NCBI GenBank assembly: GCA_031216445.1
Contig: CM062214.1
Span: 11,773,501 to 11,837,500, forward strand
Reading direction: 5' to 3'
DNA from: Lateolabrax maculatus
Taxonomy: Eukaryota; Chordata; Actinopteri; Acropomatiformes; Lateolabracidae
DNA: 64,000 nucleotides
Part shown: piece after piece, positions 50,801-59,900 of the stretch
Layout of the letters: each line of letters starts with the position of its first letter
Position numbering within the stretch: the first letter of the stretch is position 1
Position numbers and translations under genes: made by a program
Notes under the pieces: generated by a model
Seen by the model: only the letters and a program-made list of their open reading frames with translations
The model's database searches: none
What the model was told of the DNA's origin: nothing

Positions 50801-53800
50801 TTCCGTTGTGACCCTGGCTTTGAGCTGCGGGGGTTTGGTACTGCCATCTGCCTGAGTGATGGCACCTGGAGTGCGCCTGCCCCGGAGTGCGGTAAGACAA
50901 TGATGGGAATTGTTTTTTCGACCAACAAATTTAAGTGTGGCTTCTGGTCAAGTCATATGTGCTTTTGCTTGTCTCTGAATGCCATACAATATATACTGCC
51001 TCAGAGATGGTGCACCTTTTGGAAAAAGACAATGGAAAAAGGACAATTTGCAACTCCATCAAGCCTGATTTTTCTTTTCTGTCTCCAGTGCCAGTGGAAA
51101 AAGTCTGCACTTTACCACCCAAGCCAACACATGGTGACCACTTCCTGGTTTATGGACCCAATGATGTCCTCATTGCTCTACAGTACTTGTGCTTCCAGCC
51201 CTATGAACTCAGTGGGGGCTCCCAGAGAACCTGCCTCCCTAACAACACCTGGAGTGGGGCCCCTCCTGTTTGCACACAAGGTCAGACAAGGTGTCTTAAA
51301 TAAAGGGGTTTAGAAATAGAATGGATGAGTCAGTGCAAAAAGTGCAAAGGGCATACAGTTAATTTTACTTTATCTATTACTTTAAGTATAAAAGCCTTTA
51401 ATGGATCAGAAGATGCGTCAGTGCTTAGAGCCATTCAGCATGACGAGCAAAATCTGAACAAAATGATTTGCAATCAGCTGCTAACTGACAATTCAGTAAT
51501 GATCTTTCTTTCTGTTCTTTATCCACAGTGAATAATACTCTCACTGAAGCAGAAAAGGACAGACACCAAGCAAAAGAGACAGAAACAGATACAAACACTG
51601 ACAAAGATATCAGCAAAACTCAAGAGAAAGGTGAAGAGAACACAGCTGGAGAAAAAGAAAGTGTTGGAGGGAAAGATATAAACACTGGGTACGAGAATAC
51701 AACAGCAGTCGGCAGAGAAGATAAATACACGGGTACCATTCCAGAGAAAACTGTGGCTGAGGGTGGGAATGAAGGAGAGCTGGAGGAAAGAAATACTGGG
51801 TCACAGAAACCCACTGGAGGCAGTGAAGATAAAGTGGAGAGTAAAGGCCCAGACAACAGCCTGAATACAGTTGAAAAGAATGAACCTGAGAAAGGAAAGC
51901 CAACTGAGAAAAAGGAAGGCACACCAGACACAAACTTGGAGACAGGAAAGACAGATATCACAGGAATAGTCGTGATTAAAGACAAAGGACAAGAAGGGAA
52001 GGAAAGAAAAGAGGAGCAGGTGAATGGAAAAAAAGATCCGGACAAAGTCGGCCCTAATGATACCAAGCTGAGGACGGTCATAGCTGAGGGTGAAAACACA
52101 GTGGAGATATTTGAACTGGAAATGACAAAGAACAACACTGTTATATATGATACAAAAGATACAACGAAAGAAAATAACACCATTCTTCTAGACCCGGGGA
52201 GGAAAATCATTCCCACTAGAGTCAACATTACACAGCACACCATGTACAGAGCGGGAGGTGAGGAAAGAGGGAAACCAAAGGAAGAATCAACAGTTAAAGA
52301 GGAGAAGACAGAGGAGGGTCCTGCTGAGAAAACAAAGGAGGAGTTGGAGAAGGAGAAGGAGGAGAAAGAAAAAGAAAAGGAGAAAGAAGTCAACCAAAGC
52401 TTCACCGGTAAGAGAAAATAAAAATTAATATAATCCCCTTCTCTTTGGTCTCTGCCGTCACCTACTGTCTGTTCCCCTCCTGCAGAGAGAAGCTGCCCGC
52501 CGCTCCCTCGACTCTACCATGGCTACCACCAGCCAGTGCCCGGGGTGGAGCCTGAAACTGTGGAGTTCCTCTGTAATCACTCCTATGCTCTCAGTGGGGA
52601 TGGCCGACGCACCTGCCAGCCAGATGGTACCTGGAGTGGCAAACAACCCCTGTGTGTCAGAGGTACTGTCATCTGTCTGTTCATTTGTTTAATTACTGAT
52701 GTTAGTTGGTTGTTTGTGGAAGGCGTGTACAGTACATACAGCACTTATTCTGATGGTTACTGCATTGATTAATAGTTTCAATACAATTAAAGTACAATAC
52801 TGCAGACTCACTGTTTCATTATTGTATGTATAGTGATTGATAATGGGTCATGTGTTTCTCACTTGATATCAGGCCATCAAACTTGTATATAAAAGGCTCG
52901 TAAGTAAAGGGTTCTGAAATGCTAAATGATAAACAAATGTTAACACTAAATGCTAGTGAGTAAAGGATTTTTGCAGTATGATAATCCATCAGTCTGCAGC
53001 TGTAAATGTTAATTAGTTCTTAATGGATTATGGTCTTGATGCTCTTCAGCTCTTAAGTGGTCGAACTGTCTGGTGTGTCAACTTTCCCGATCAATTAGAG
53101 ACATTGGAATAAAAGACAAAGCAAGCTCTGCTGTGAGAGGAGATACAGCAGCCCGGTTGTATAATTGGTTTGACATTTTGGGGAAATACTCTTTTTTTGC
53201 TGAGAGTTATACGAGAAGATTGATACCACTCATGTCTGTTTGTCAAACAGTAAGTCTGGGCCCCTGGGCTCTAGGTCATGTTAATGGGACTTTGGTGTGT
53301 GTATTGTACAGTATTTGTTATGTGTGTGTGTGTATTTGTTATGTGTGTGTGTGTGCGTGTGTGTGAGTGTGTCATCCTATTTGTGTGCTTATTTGCAGCA
53401 TGTCGGGAGCCCAAAGTGTCAGATCTGGTTAAACAAAGAGTCCTGCCACCTCAGGTACCATCCAGGTATGTTTACCAATGCATTATGTTATATAACAAGC
53501 ATGATTATTTGCATTAAATGCTTGACATCCATAAGCACTGTATAGTATATTATTATGCTATTTAGAGACTTAAAAAATACATTACTTTACATTTTTCTGC
53601 ACATTCAAAAATTGCATTTACTCAACCTTAGTGGTATGTCTAACACACCCATGGCCTCTTCTTCTGCCCTCAGAAAGACACCGGTGCACAAGCTCTACTC
53701 CTCAGGGCTGGGCCAGCAGCTCCAGTCTGACAGCCCCACTAAAGGCCCCCCAGTACTTCCTCAGTTGCCCCAGGGCTTCCACCACCTTTACACACATATA

Positions 53801-56002
53801 GAGTATGAGTGTGCCTCTCCCTTATACCAACACTCTGGCAGTGCTCGCCGCACTTGCCTGAAGACCGGGAAATGGAGCGGGCGTCATGTGTCCTGTTCAC
53901 CAGGTGAGGGCAGCAGAGGATCACTAGTGGTCTGACCACTGGACGTAAACGCCACACTCTCACAGAACTGACACACAGTATACTACAGTGGTTTACAGCA
54001 ACAAATCAAAGATGATTATGTGGATAAAAAATTACTATATGATCCCTCAGACATGGTGTCTTTGCAGATATTTGACTAATGAAGCAATATTAAGAAAATA
54101 TTATCACTGCCTCTAATTGCTGACATTCAGCAATAAATTGTCAGCTACTTCTCGCATCTTTGATTAAAAAAGGCATTTCCCAGACTCTCATCAAATGTGC
54201 AACCAACGTACACAACTGTCATCACCAGCAACAGCAACATCTGATGTAAAAGCAGTTACTTTGGAGGATGTCAACACAGGTGCTGGGACAGATGTTTGCA
54301 CATTCCTCACAGATGATGATGATCAGTATGAGATCCTCTTTGTGTAGATTGGAAGGGAATCACACTGGGCCAGCCACTTAAAACACTATTTGTAGCAGTC
54401 CTAAAACTGACAGCTCTTTATGGACAGCCTGCCTTAATACCAACCTGGAAAGCTGTACGGTCTGCGAGCTGTGTTCAACATTAATAAAAGAGGTCTGCAC
54501 ACATTTGCTGATCACAATATTGTGGAACAAAGTAGAAAAACGGTTCAGGGGTTTAAATACTTATACCTAAAGTCTATATGTTAAGTTTGTGTATTTATTA
54601 TATTACTTGATGATATGTTGATGATATCAGGAATAAGTTGTTTGAATCTCCCATTATACATTTTATGAATATTTGGTAGAGGGTAGGTAAAACAGATGTT
54701 AATGGACTATGTCGAGATTGTCTCTTTAAAAGAAAAAAAGATCTGAGGCACAAAGGCTTCTTTCATGAGTTAGGGGCTCGCACCATCTATGCCACTGCTC
54801 TGCATTTGCACATTTAGAATAGAAGCTTTTTCGGAAATGAAAGACGAATCAAAGACAGCACTTAGTGTTGACACAGTCTCAATGTAAATCTAATTTCTCT
54901 CCCTGTTTCCTTCCCCCTCCCTCCTCTTGATTATGGTCTAGATTATCTGTCCTTTTAATCCTGTCATCTCCTCTTTGGCAGTGTGTGGGAAGCATCCAAC
55001 CTTTGACTCAGAGAGGCCAGCGGAGGCTCACTGGCCTTGGCTGGCAGCCATCTACCGCCGCTCCTCCAACGGAGTTGGGACAAAGGTGAACAAGGCAGAC
55101 AGCCAGGCAGGGTCCCTGAAGAGGGACGGTGGAGCAGGAACTGGCAACCACAATCAGGCTTCTGACTGGCAGCTGGTGTGCAGTGGGGCTCTGGTGAGCC
55201 AAAGGAGCGTGGTGGTTGCAGCCCACTGTGTGACAGAGCTGGGGAAGGTGTATCCCCTGGATGCTGCCAAGATCAAGGTGGTGGTAGGGAAGCACTACCG
55301 TGATGACCAAAGGGAAAGCAAAGGTCTTCAACACCTGAGGGTAAGCTACTGGAGATCTTTGTTTTCTGATGGTGCCGTTTAACCAACCATGCACAGTAAG
55401 TCCATCTCTTTCTCCTTCAGGTGGCTTCAATTGTCGTTCATGCAAACTACGACCCCCATATTCTCGACTCTGACATAGCTGTGGTCAAGTTGCTGGACAA
55501 AGCACGGATCGGGGAGAAAGTCCTACCCCTCTGCCTCTCAGACAGCCAGGGAGAAGAGGCGACCTCTGGACAAGGGCTTGTGACGGGCTGGTCTCCACTG
55601 CCTGATTCAAATTTAGGTCCTGATGAGAAGGCCCGGGTTGGGCTTGTTCACCTCACTGATGTAGTCCCATGTGAGCAACAGTATGCTCGTAGCGGGGTGC
55701 CAGTCAGCGTCACAGACAATATGCTCTGTGCCAGCCAGAAGCCTGACTATGGACCCTCTAACATATGTCCCTCTGACACGGGGGGAATCCTTGTCCTCCC
55801 TGCCGTCTCTGAGAGCCAAGCCGGAAACAATCAGGAGCCCTCTCTCAGCTTTACACAGGTGCGGAGGGAGAGCAAAGGGCTGTGGAGACTCTTGGGACTG
55901 GTGAGCTTTGGTTATGACCAAGGGGAGTGTGATCCTGACCTCTACACAGTCTACACACATGTCGCCAACTTCAAAGACTGGATAGAGAGCAATATGAAAT
56001 GA
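34641..56002 (+). CDS. pamr1: Pamr1, secreted CUB/EGF/Sushi pseudo-serine-protease; 14 coding exons, 1186 aa
   Basis: Homologue of PAMR1 (peptidase domain containing associated with muscle regeneration 1), a secreted modular protein linked to muscle regeneration. Coding exons: 34641-34800, 42230-42406, 43461-43586, 44163-44277, 47121-47338, 48145-48252, 50721-50891, 51089-51280, 51529-52407, 52486-52662, 53399-53465, 53674-53903, 54982-55340, 55421-56002. The sum is 3561 nt with continuous phase, which supports the model. Domains: signal anchor-like stretch 33-50; Cys-rich module 54-155; CUB 155-266; EGF 267-302; Sushi 1 302-359; Sushi 2 359-423; Lys/Glu/Thr-rich spacer 423-716; Sushi 3 716-775; Sushi 4 775-874; S1 peptidase-like 874-1186. 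His955 and Asp1011 are kept but the nucleophile position is Thr1113, so it is probably inactive. Human PAMR1 is 720 residues with two Sushi domains and no spacer. All introns are GT-AG except intron 5 (GC-AG). No transcript evidence is available here. Confidence 0.93.
35040..35084. repeat. (CAAAAA)n tandem tract (pamr1 intron 1)
   Basis: Irregular tandem repeats of CAAAAA/CAAAAAA early in intron 1. Confidence 0.85.
35847..35874. repeat. (GT)n microsatellite (pamr1 intron 1)
   Basis: About 13 GT units. Confidence 0.9.
36750..37570. mobile_element. Second copy of the foldback element, disrupted by a LINE fragment (pamr1 intron 1)
   Basis: The left end (36750-36846) has the TTTTGGAAAAT core and GAGAGTTAGATGAGAAGATTG block. 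The right end (about 37405-37570) has the same blocks inverted: TTTCCCAAAA, GAGTGGTATCAATCCTCTC and ACTGTTTCCAGTCTTTG. The centre differs from the 14392 copy and contains the retrotransposon fragment at 36847-37110, so this copy was probably interrupted after insertion. It lies in pamr1 intron 1. Confidence 0.65.
36847..37110 (+). mobile_element. Non-LTR retrotransposon remnant (end of reverse transcriptase ORF)
   Basis: The frame from 36847 reads LTYKVTHDLAPPRLVAYI, then CAIPLGESGFSKSAWSVRG, and stops at 37009-37011. After a frameshift it resumes with NMIPNHIRQLNVYRFFSDQLKQ. The pattern 'K-x-LAP..., TR..., S..G..WN-x-IP-x-x-IR...F...LK' is the usual C-terminal tail of fish LINE reverse transcriptases. 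Only the last 80 or so codons remain, so the copy is dead. Confidence 0.55.
42230..42406 (+). CDS. pamr1: pamr1 exon 2 (Cys-rich N-terminal module)
   Basis: Preceded by a CAG acceptor after a 7.4 kb intron and ending at CCAG|GTAGAA; 177 nt, phase 1-1. It encodes a cysteine-dense segment with CPGPEWNVMCRGCCEYD, VPCCRN and ECDPCIIHPG, matching the human N-terminal module almost cysteine for cysteine. Confidence 0.93.
43461..43586 (+). CDS. pamr1: pamr1 exon 3 (second half of Cys-rich module)
   Basis: Acceptor TTCAG|GTTGC, donor CATGA|GTAAGT; 126 nt, phase 1-1. It encodes CSIFENCKRCNNGTWG and ends in YCAECRPGWSGGDCM, an EGF-like cysteine pattern shared with human PAMR1. One NGT sequon is present. 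Confidence 0.93.
   Translation, partial: VAAYLRTVSAVTMEHGAPGTISSLVANTVLSVGLAGLVEIA
44163..44277 (+). CDS. pamr1: pamr1 exon 4 (CUB domain, first part)
   Basis: Acceptor TTTTTCAG|AGTGTG, donor CTCAG|GTGAGA; 115 nt, phase 1-2. It encodes KCGGVIRKRQGHLVLESYP and CEWTIQV, the typical opening of a CUB domain, aligned with human RCGQVLRAPKGQILLESYP. Confidence 0.92.
44494..44770. mobile_element. Degenerate teleost interspersed repeat (pamr1 intron 4)
   Basis: Contains ACAATGCCAACATGCTGATG, TTAGCATGCTAACATTAGG, GTCATAAACCAAAGAATTGGAC and GTTGAGATATTTCAGTCTAG. In this order they match a very common percomorph repeat I remember, ending in a 'gaccaaagtggtgg' phrase that is also present. The class is not determined here. 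Confidence 0.5.
46953..46994. repeat. Perfect 19-bp hairpin in pamr1 intron 4
   Basis: Arms 46953-46971 and 46976-46994 are exact reverse complements separated by the 4-base loop ATTA. The flanks contain TACAGTAAAATACAGTAAA-type wording and a weaker outer GTTAC/GTAAC pair. A small palindromic transposon relic is the likeliest explanation. The stem is too short for a typical microRNA precursor. Confidence 0.85.
47121..47338 (+). CDS. pamr1: pamr1 exon 5 (CUB domain, second part; GC donor)
   Basis: Acceptor TAACAG|GTTCAT; 218 nt, phase 2-1. It encodes RFMMLSLEFQP, YDYVEVRDGD (the calcium-binding CUB motif), CGNSRPAPVQS and NFDGFFATFQESS. To join exon 6 in frame it must end at TCAG|GCAGGT, a GC donor. 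The nearest GT, four bases downstream, would shift the frame into a stop. Confidence 0.9.
47418..47580. mobile_element. Interspersed repeat with telomere-like CCTAAC motifs, copy 2 (pamr1 intron 5)
   Basis: Shares with 28375-28590 the block TGCTTTTGAGGACCACTGG/GAGGACATT, CTGACCCTAACCATAGCCTAA and ACCAAGTCCT in the same order. It lies directly after pamr1 exon 5 in intron 5. It has no coding capacity. Confidence 0.5.
47852..47881. repeat. (CA)n microsatellite (pamr1 intron 5)
   Basis: About 14 CA units with one TA interruption at the start. Confidence 0.9.
48145..48252 (+). CDS. pamr1: pamr1 exon 6 (EGF-like domain)
   Basis: Acceptor TTTACAG|CCTGCA, donor AAATG|GTGAGT; 108 nt, phase 1-1. It encodes a complete six-cysteine EGF domain (CSSSPCLHDGTC, then YHCACLAGYTGKRC), matching the human EGF of PAMR1. 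Confidence 0.94.
50721..50891 (+). CDS. pamr1: pamr1 exon 7 (Sushi domain 1, no obvious human counterpart)
   Basis: Acceptor CCACTCAG|TGGTGG, donor GTGCG|GTAAGA; 171 nt, phase 1-1. It encodes one full Sushi/CCP module with four cysteines, including GCHRPP, ITFRCDPGFELRG, AICLSDGTWS and a terminal PEC. The human protein as I recall it goes directly from EGF to a Sushi domain matching exon 10, so this exon is extra relative to human. Confidence 0.88.
51089..51280 (+). CDS. pamr1: pamr1 exon 8 (Sushi domain 2, no obvious human counterpart)
   Basis: Acceptor GTCTCCAG|TGCCAG, donor CACAAG|GTCAGA; 192 nt, phase 1-1. It encodes a four-cysteine Sushi module (VCTLPPKPTHGD, YLCFQPYELSGGSQRTC, NNTWSGAPPVC). 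The second half (ELSGGSQRTC and TWSG) resembles exon 10 and human Sushi 1 more than exon 7, which suggests origin by duplication of that exon. One NNT sequon is present. Confidence 0.88.
51529..52407 (+). CDS. pamr1: pamr1 exon 9 (Lys/Glu/Thr-rich glycosylatable spacer)
   Basis: Acceptor ATCCACAG|TGAATA, donor CACCG|GTAAGA; 879 nt with no stop in the required frame, phase 1-1. It encodes 293 residues with no cysteine, dominated by Glu, Lys, Thr, Gly and Asn, with seven N-glycosylation sequons (NNT, NTT, NDT, NNT, NNT, NIT, NQS). It ends in an almost pure Glu/Lys run (about 52340-52386) expected to be a charged helix. Such a region should be extended or disordered outside the cell. Human PAMR1 has nothing comparable. 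The open frame, matched phase and good splice sites argue that it is a real exon; transcript proof is lacking. Confidence 0.8.
52486..52662 (+). CDS. pamr1: pamr1 exon 10 (Sushi domain 3, equivalent of human Sushi 1)
   Basis: Acceptor CCTGCAG|AGAGAA after an intron of only 78 nt, donor CAGAG|GTACTG; 177 nt, phase 1-1. It encodes a four-cysteine Sushi module ending in CNHSYALSGDGRRTC and GTWSGKQPLC, close to human CNNSYVLSGNEKRTC and GEWSGKQPIC. Confidence 0.93.
53165..53260. mobile_element. Half-copy of the foldback element (pamr1 intron 10)
   Basis: The sequence contains GACATTTTGGGGAAATACTC, GAGAGTTATACGAGAAGATTGATACC and CTCATGTCTGTTTG, matching one arm of the elements at 14392 and 36750. 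No opposite arm is seen nearby, so this is a solo arm. Confidence 0.6.
53319..53372. repeat. Imperfect (TG)n tract before pamr1 exon 11
   Basis: Interrupted TG repeats end about 25 bases before the exon 11 acceptor. TG-rich sequence beside a splice site can bind CELF or TDP-43-type factors; that is inference only. Confidence 0.85.
53399..53465 (+). CDS. pamr1: pamr1 exon 11 (start of Sushi domain 4)
   Basis: Acceptor ATTTGCAG|CATGTC, donor TCCAG|GTATGT; 67 nt, phase 1-2. It encodes ACREPKVSDLVKQRVLPPQV, matching human ACREPKISDLVRRRVLPMQV. Confidence 0.93.
53674..53903 (+). CDS. pamr1: pamr1 exon 12 (Sushi domain 4)
   Basis: Acceptor CCCTCAG|AAAGAC, donor CACCAG|GTGAGG; 230 nt, phase 2-1. 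It encodes the long first loop of the domain (HKLYSSGLGQQLQS, SPTKGPPVLP) and the conserved end (IEYECASPLY, RRTCLKTGKWSGRHVSC), matching human Sushi 2. Confidence 0.93.
54982..55340 (+). CDS. pamr1: pamr1 exon 13 (S1 peptidase-like domain, His half)
   Basis: Acceptor TTTGGCAG|TGTGTG, donor CTGAGG|GTAAGC; 359 nt, phase 1-0. It encodes VCGKH, HWPWLAAIYRR and the catalytic-histidine motif VVAAHCV (His955, codon 55224-55226). Between IYRR and LVCSGAL there are about 20 more residues than in human PAMR1 (Gly/Asn/Lys-rich), a longer surface loop. Confidence 0.93.
55421..56002 (+). CDS. pamr1: pamr1 exon 14 (S1 peptidase-like domain, Asp and Thr half, stop)
   Basis: Acceptor TCCTTCAG|GTGGCT after an intron of 80 nt; 582 nt including TGA at 56000-56002. 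DSDIAVVKLLD carries the triad Asp (Asp1011). VPVSVTDNMLCAS matches human. The nucleophile motif reads CPSDTGGI, with Thr1113 where active proteases have the Ser of GDSGGP. It ends in NFKDWIESNMK, like human FKDWIERNMK. Confidence 0.95.
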   Translation: MASIVVHANYDPHILDSDIAVVKLLDKARIGEKVLPLCLSDSQGEEATSGQGLVTGWSPLPDSNLGPDEKARVGLVHLTDVVPCEQQYARSGVPVSVTDNMLCASQKPDYGPSNICPSDTGGILVLPAVSESQAGNNQEPSLSFTQVRRESKGLWRLLGLVSFGYDQGECDPDLYTVYTHVANFKDWIESNMK

Positions 56003-56401
56003 AAATCCTACTGTCTGACTCATTGAGTTCCTCATATGCTTCTAAAATATTTAAATGCCTTCATATTTTACAGTCTTAATCCCCCTTATGTTTGTCTGTT
56101 TTCCATCCACAATATCTTTTTTTCTTGGTCTCATGCACAAGGGCATTTTCTTCCTCAATGCAGAAGCACTGGAAACACTGGACAGCACAGTGCTCGAACT
56201 GAAGGGGGTGCTAACACATTAGATATGCTGGGCATCATCCTTTCATCAGAAGACTTCAGTATTCAGGTCCCTCAATCTGAGGTTACAGACTTGAAAATGA
56301 CCATAAAACCATTTCATGCCTCTGGCTGATGATGGTTTGTATTGTACTCGTTGGTTTGTATATATGTTGCAATGTACTGAATTATTTTATCAATTCATAT
56401 G

Positions 56402-56460
56402 ATTAAAGAGATGTACATATTGTATTGAAGATCGGAAAAATCTTGACGTTTTTAATTAAA
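56402..56460 (+). terminator. Candidate poly(A) signals of pamr1
   Basis: Two ATTAAA hexamers lie at 56402-56407 and 56455-56460, giving a 3' UTR of roughly 0.4-0.5 kb. A GT-rich stretch (about 56490-56502) follows and fits a downstream element for the second signal. ATTAAA is the common variant of AATAAA. Confidence 0.5.
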
Positions 56461-56924
56461 GAAAGTGTGGGAGTGCTCAAGCTTGTCAGAGTGTGTTTGT
56501 ATTTCATCATAGTGTAAATCACAGTATGTACTGTATGCATGTATAAATATATTCTACTTAGTACAGAATTAAATCGTAATGTTGAGATGATGTGAAAACA
56601 CCCTATATTTGTTCTATGAAGCACACAGTGGGCTTACGCTGTGAAGCAAATGAATCCAGGTCAGAGCAGTGCCATTTTCACAACCATAATCGGACCTCGT
56701 TATTCACAGATCAATTCCCACTTCTGTGCTCAAATTAAATCAATTGCTTCCATTCTGACCTTCCTCCATTATTCAGAAGTGAGTTTATATAGATATAGGA
56801 GCTGCAGCTTATATCGAATTCCAAAAGGGGGCAATAAAGAATACATTATTACTCTATCTTCAGGAGCATTAATAGAGGAGCTGGGCTCTTGTTGTTCCAT
56901 TTGTTCTTAACTTGTTCATTTCAA

Positions 56925-56925
<1 letters not shown>

Positions 56926-56957
<32 letters not shown>
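56926..56957. repeat. (AAT)n microsatellite
   Basis: About 10 AAT units, 0.5 kb downstream of the pamr1 poly(A) signals. Confidence 0.95.
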
Positions 56958-59900
56958 TAGTTAAAAGCTGCTTTAGATGAGTTAATCAAGGTTAAAACAC
57001 TTCACTACCACAGACCATAAGAAGGGTGGAATCAGGCAATTGGAACTACAAAAATTAGCTCGAAAGGTGAAGTACCCTGACTATGAAAGCCTGGTCACTT
57101 CAGAGGAACCCTGCCTGTGCATCTGAGGCTGTGCTCGGCTCATAGGGCATAACAAAAACTAGAAATAAAACTAGGAGCCAACGCGTGAAGTGCTTTAAAT
57201 TTGATCTTAATGTTGCATTAATTGATATTTTATCCACTTGGAGGCAATGTAGCAAGCTGAAAACAACACTGACTAATTATCACCTTATGTGATGTTCGTA
57301 AACAGTTGCCTATTTACAGATCCGGCCCACATGGAAAAACATCCTTTATTTGAGTCGTGCCACTTGTATCCACTCCCTTTTTTCAGTTTTAGTCTGAACA
57401 ACTCTTGAGAGAAACATCTGGATATTTTGCTGCTAAATGCTCCACTATGTTCATCAGCTGCCAGTTGCTGACTCTCTGTCATGTGGAGCTTTTTCACTGC
57501 TATGGCTGGAAATGAGGTTGGTGCGAGTGAAGTTGTGGACCAGAAAGCCAACCAACTAACAACTAATTTGAGTAATTGTTAATACAATATTATAATGTAA
57601 GAACAACAACAACAAAAAAAAAAAATACATGAAAAAATTATTTTTTCTTTGTAATTGCAGCTTAAAAATCAATCACCTAAAATGTATTGACCAGTGGTGA
57701 GTGGCAAGAAAAGCACTAACATGATCTAGTCTCTTTTACATTAATTTGCAGACAGGGAGAAAAGACTCTGTAGATAGGAGACAAGGGTTTCAATGACAAA
57801 AAAAAAAATGTACCAAATAAAGTGCTGTAGGTAAGAGAAAAGTAGGGAATAAACTGTTTTTCTTGTGGGAGTATGAGAACTGAGTTTTTGGGGCTTTATC
57901 TTAGTTTTGCAATCCCATGGTGCACTGCAATGTTTGTGCCACGATTCACTGTTTTGCGTTGTCTGATGCCTGCCTCTTCAGACCAGGTCAAAAGTTCCCT
58001 ATGCTTCACCCACCCATGTTCTGTGGTGTTTTGTCGTCACTGGTGGATATTGTCCCTCTGCCACTTTTATAGCATTTCATGAAGCCAGCATGTTTGTGCT
58101 AAAGTCAAAGTTGTGTTAAAATTCCCACAGATTTTCACTGCAGGCATACATTCCCCACCACAAAATCCCAATCTTGAGCACCTAGAAAGTGCACTGTAGG
58201 TATTTTTATGTCAAGCTTTCTGTCAATGTCTGCAAACCTAAAATGACCTCTGTACATATCTGTTTAACTCCAGACTCTACAATTATGTCTTTGACTCCCA
58301 TGAAACGTAAGTGCATATTGAAGAATTATCACCTTCATGTCAATCATGTCTAATGATGAATGCATCATTAAAAGCCTCATAAAAATGTTTACGTTTTTAG
58401 ATTTGATTCATGTGGGGATAGTACTAAAATGGAACATGAACTAAGTATAAAGCAAACCAAGGTTATACTGTATAACCTTATGTCTTTCTTCAGATATCAT
58501 CAAGTTAATTAGACTCTTGTATTTCAGTGACATAGTCACAGACGTTTCACTTTTGTTTCTTCAACTGAAATTCGTTTCCTACCTAACCAGCTCAACCATG
58601 ACATGGCTGCCAGACTTAGAAAAAGATGTGCCAAATACAATAATCACATAACATCTGACTGGCTCATTGGCTATGTTTCACTCTCATAAATATTATTGTC
58701 AATAATAAAAAAGAAATGTGTTTATTATTTTACTACAGACTTGGACTGTGCCCAGAATACATAGTCGATTTTCCAAAACCTTATGAGCCTGAGTAGAGCC
58801 TGATGTCGCCTCTACATGTCCAAGGTCTACTTTTCTTCCCAGAGGTAAAGTTCTTTTAAGTTTCAGATTTCAGGATAAAGTTTTATTTTATCTTTTATTT
58901 TAGTATCTCCAATTAATTGTTATTCGTTTCTTCTAAGCTCTTTTTTGCTGTTGTATTTTTGCTTATCATTTGTCAATGCTGTAAAGTAGTTTTTTAAATG
59001 ACTTTCAATATTGTACTACTTATTACAATATATTAGTTCTTCATATTCTTCATTTTCCTATTAAAATATCCAGCCATTTATAACACTTCCTGTTAATTTG
59101 GCCTTTGTTGCACTCCACAGCATCGATCAAAGACTTTCTGTCTTTCCTTCACCCATTTACTGAATTTGAACAACAGCTTAGTTTAGTCTCATGTTTCCCA
59201 GAGGAGAGTCCCGTCCACTTGGGCTGGGAGACTGTCTGTTCACAGGCCCTGGTTAGCTCACAGGGCATCATCCATAGAAACAGGCGACACTTAACCAAGT
59301 CCTGACTGTCCTGGGAACAGAGATGTAACCCTGAGCAAAGTACCTGGATAATGATGAGAAAATTCTAATCGCTGGAGAGCCGGAGGGGCTAAATACTTAA
59401 CACCAGATTTACACAAAATGTTTAGGTTTCAGTCCAGTTTCCCAGTTAGGCTGATGGGCCCTCTGTGCTTTGTTCCCAGAGTGAGGAGAAGAACCCTTTG
59501 AACTAAAACATTTTGGCACTAAGGATCCACACACAGCTCCATCATTAGTATTCTGGTCTGACATAACAATGTGGAACTGCTAAAATGATGTCCTGAAACG
59601 TTGACATTTAAAGGACAGATCTGGTGTTACTCCATATGTTTCTTGCTCTTGTTCCTACTGAAGATGTAAGTCTTTAAAAAATGGTCACAAATGTTTAAGG
59701 CTAAATTGTCCACTCTAGTTTTTAGCAAACTTTACTCAAACAGAAGTAAATAGTGAATTTATCTGGAGCAATTTTTGGCTGCGAAGTAGTATACATTTAT
59801 TACACTAGTAATTAGAGCACTAACATTTTGTATCTAGGATTGACTCAACATAAACTACAGTGCACACATTCATTGTAATTAAGTAACTTGTCACCCAGTG

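Noticed and set aside
50935..51303. 122-codon frame running from pamr1 intron 7 into exon 8
   Set aside because: The part before 51089 is intron. The exon 8 acceptor is clear and the Sushi module starts only after it.
51620..52405. 261-codon minus-strand open frame rich in Ser and Phe
   Set aside because: Mirror of the purine-rich pamr1 exon 9. The Ser/Phe/Val composition is what the complement of Lys/Glu codons gives.
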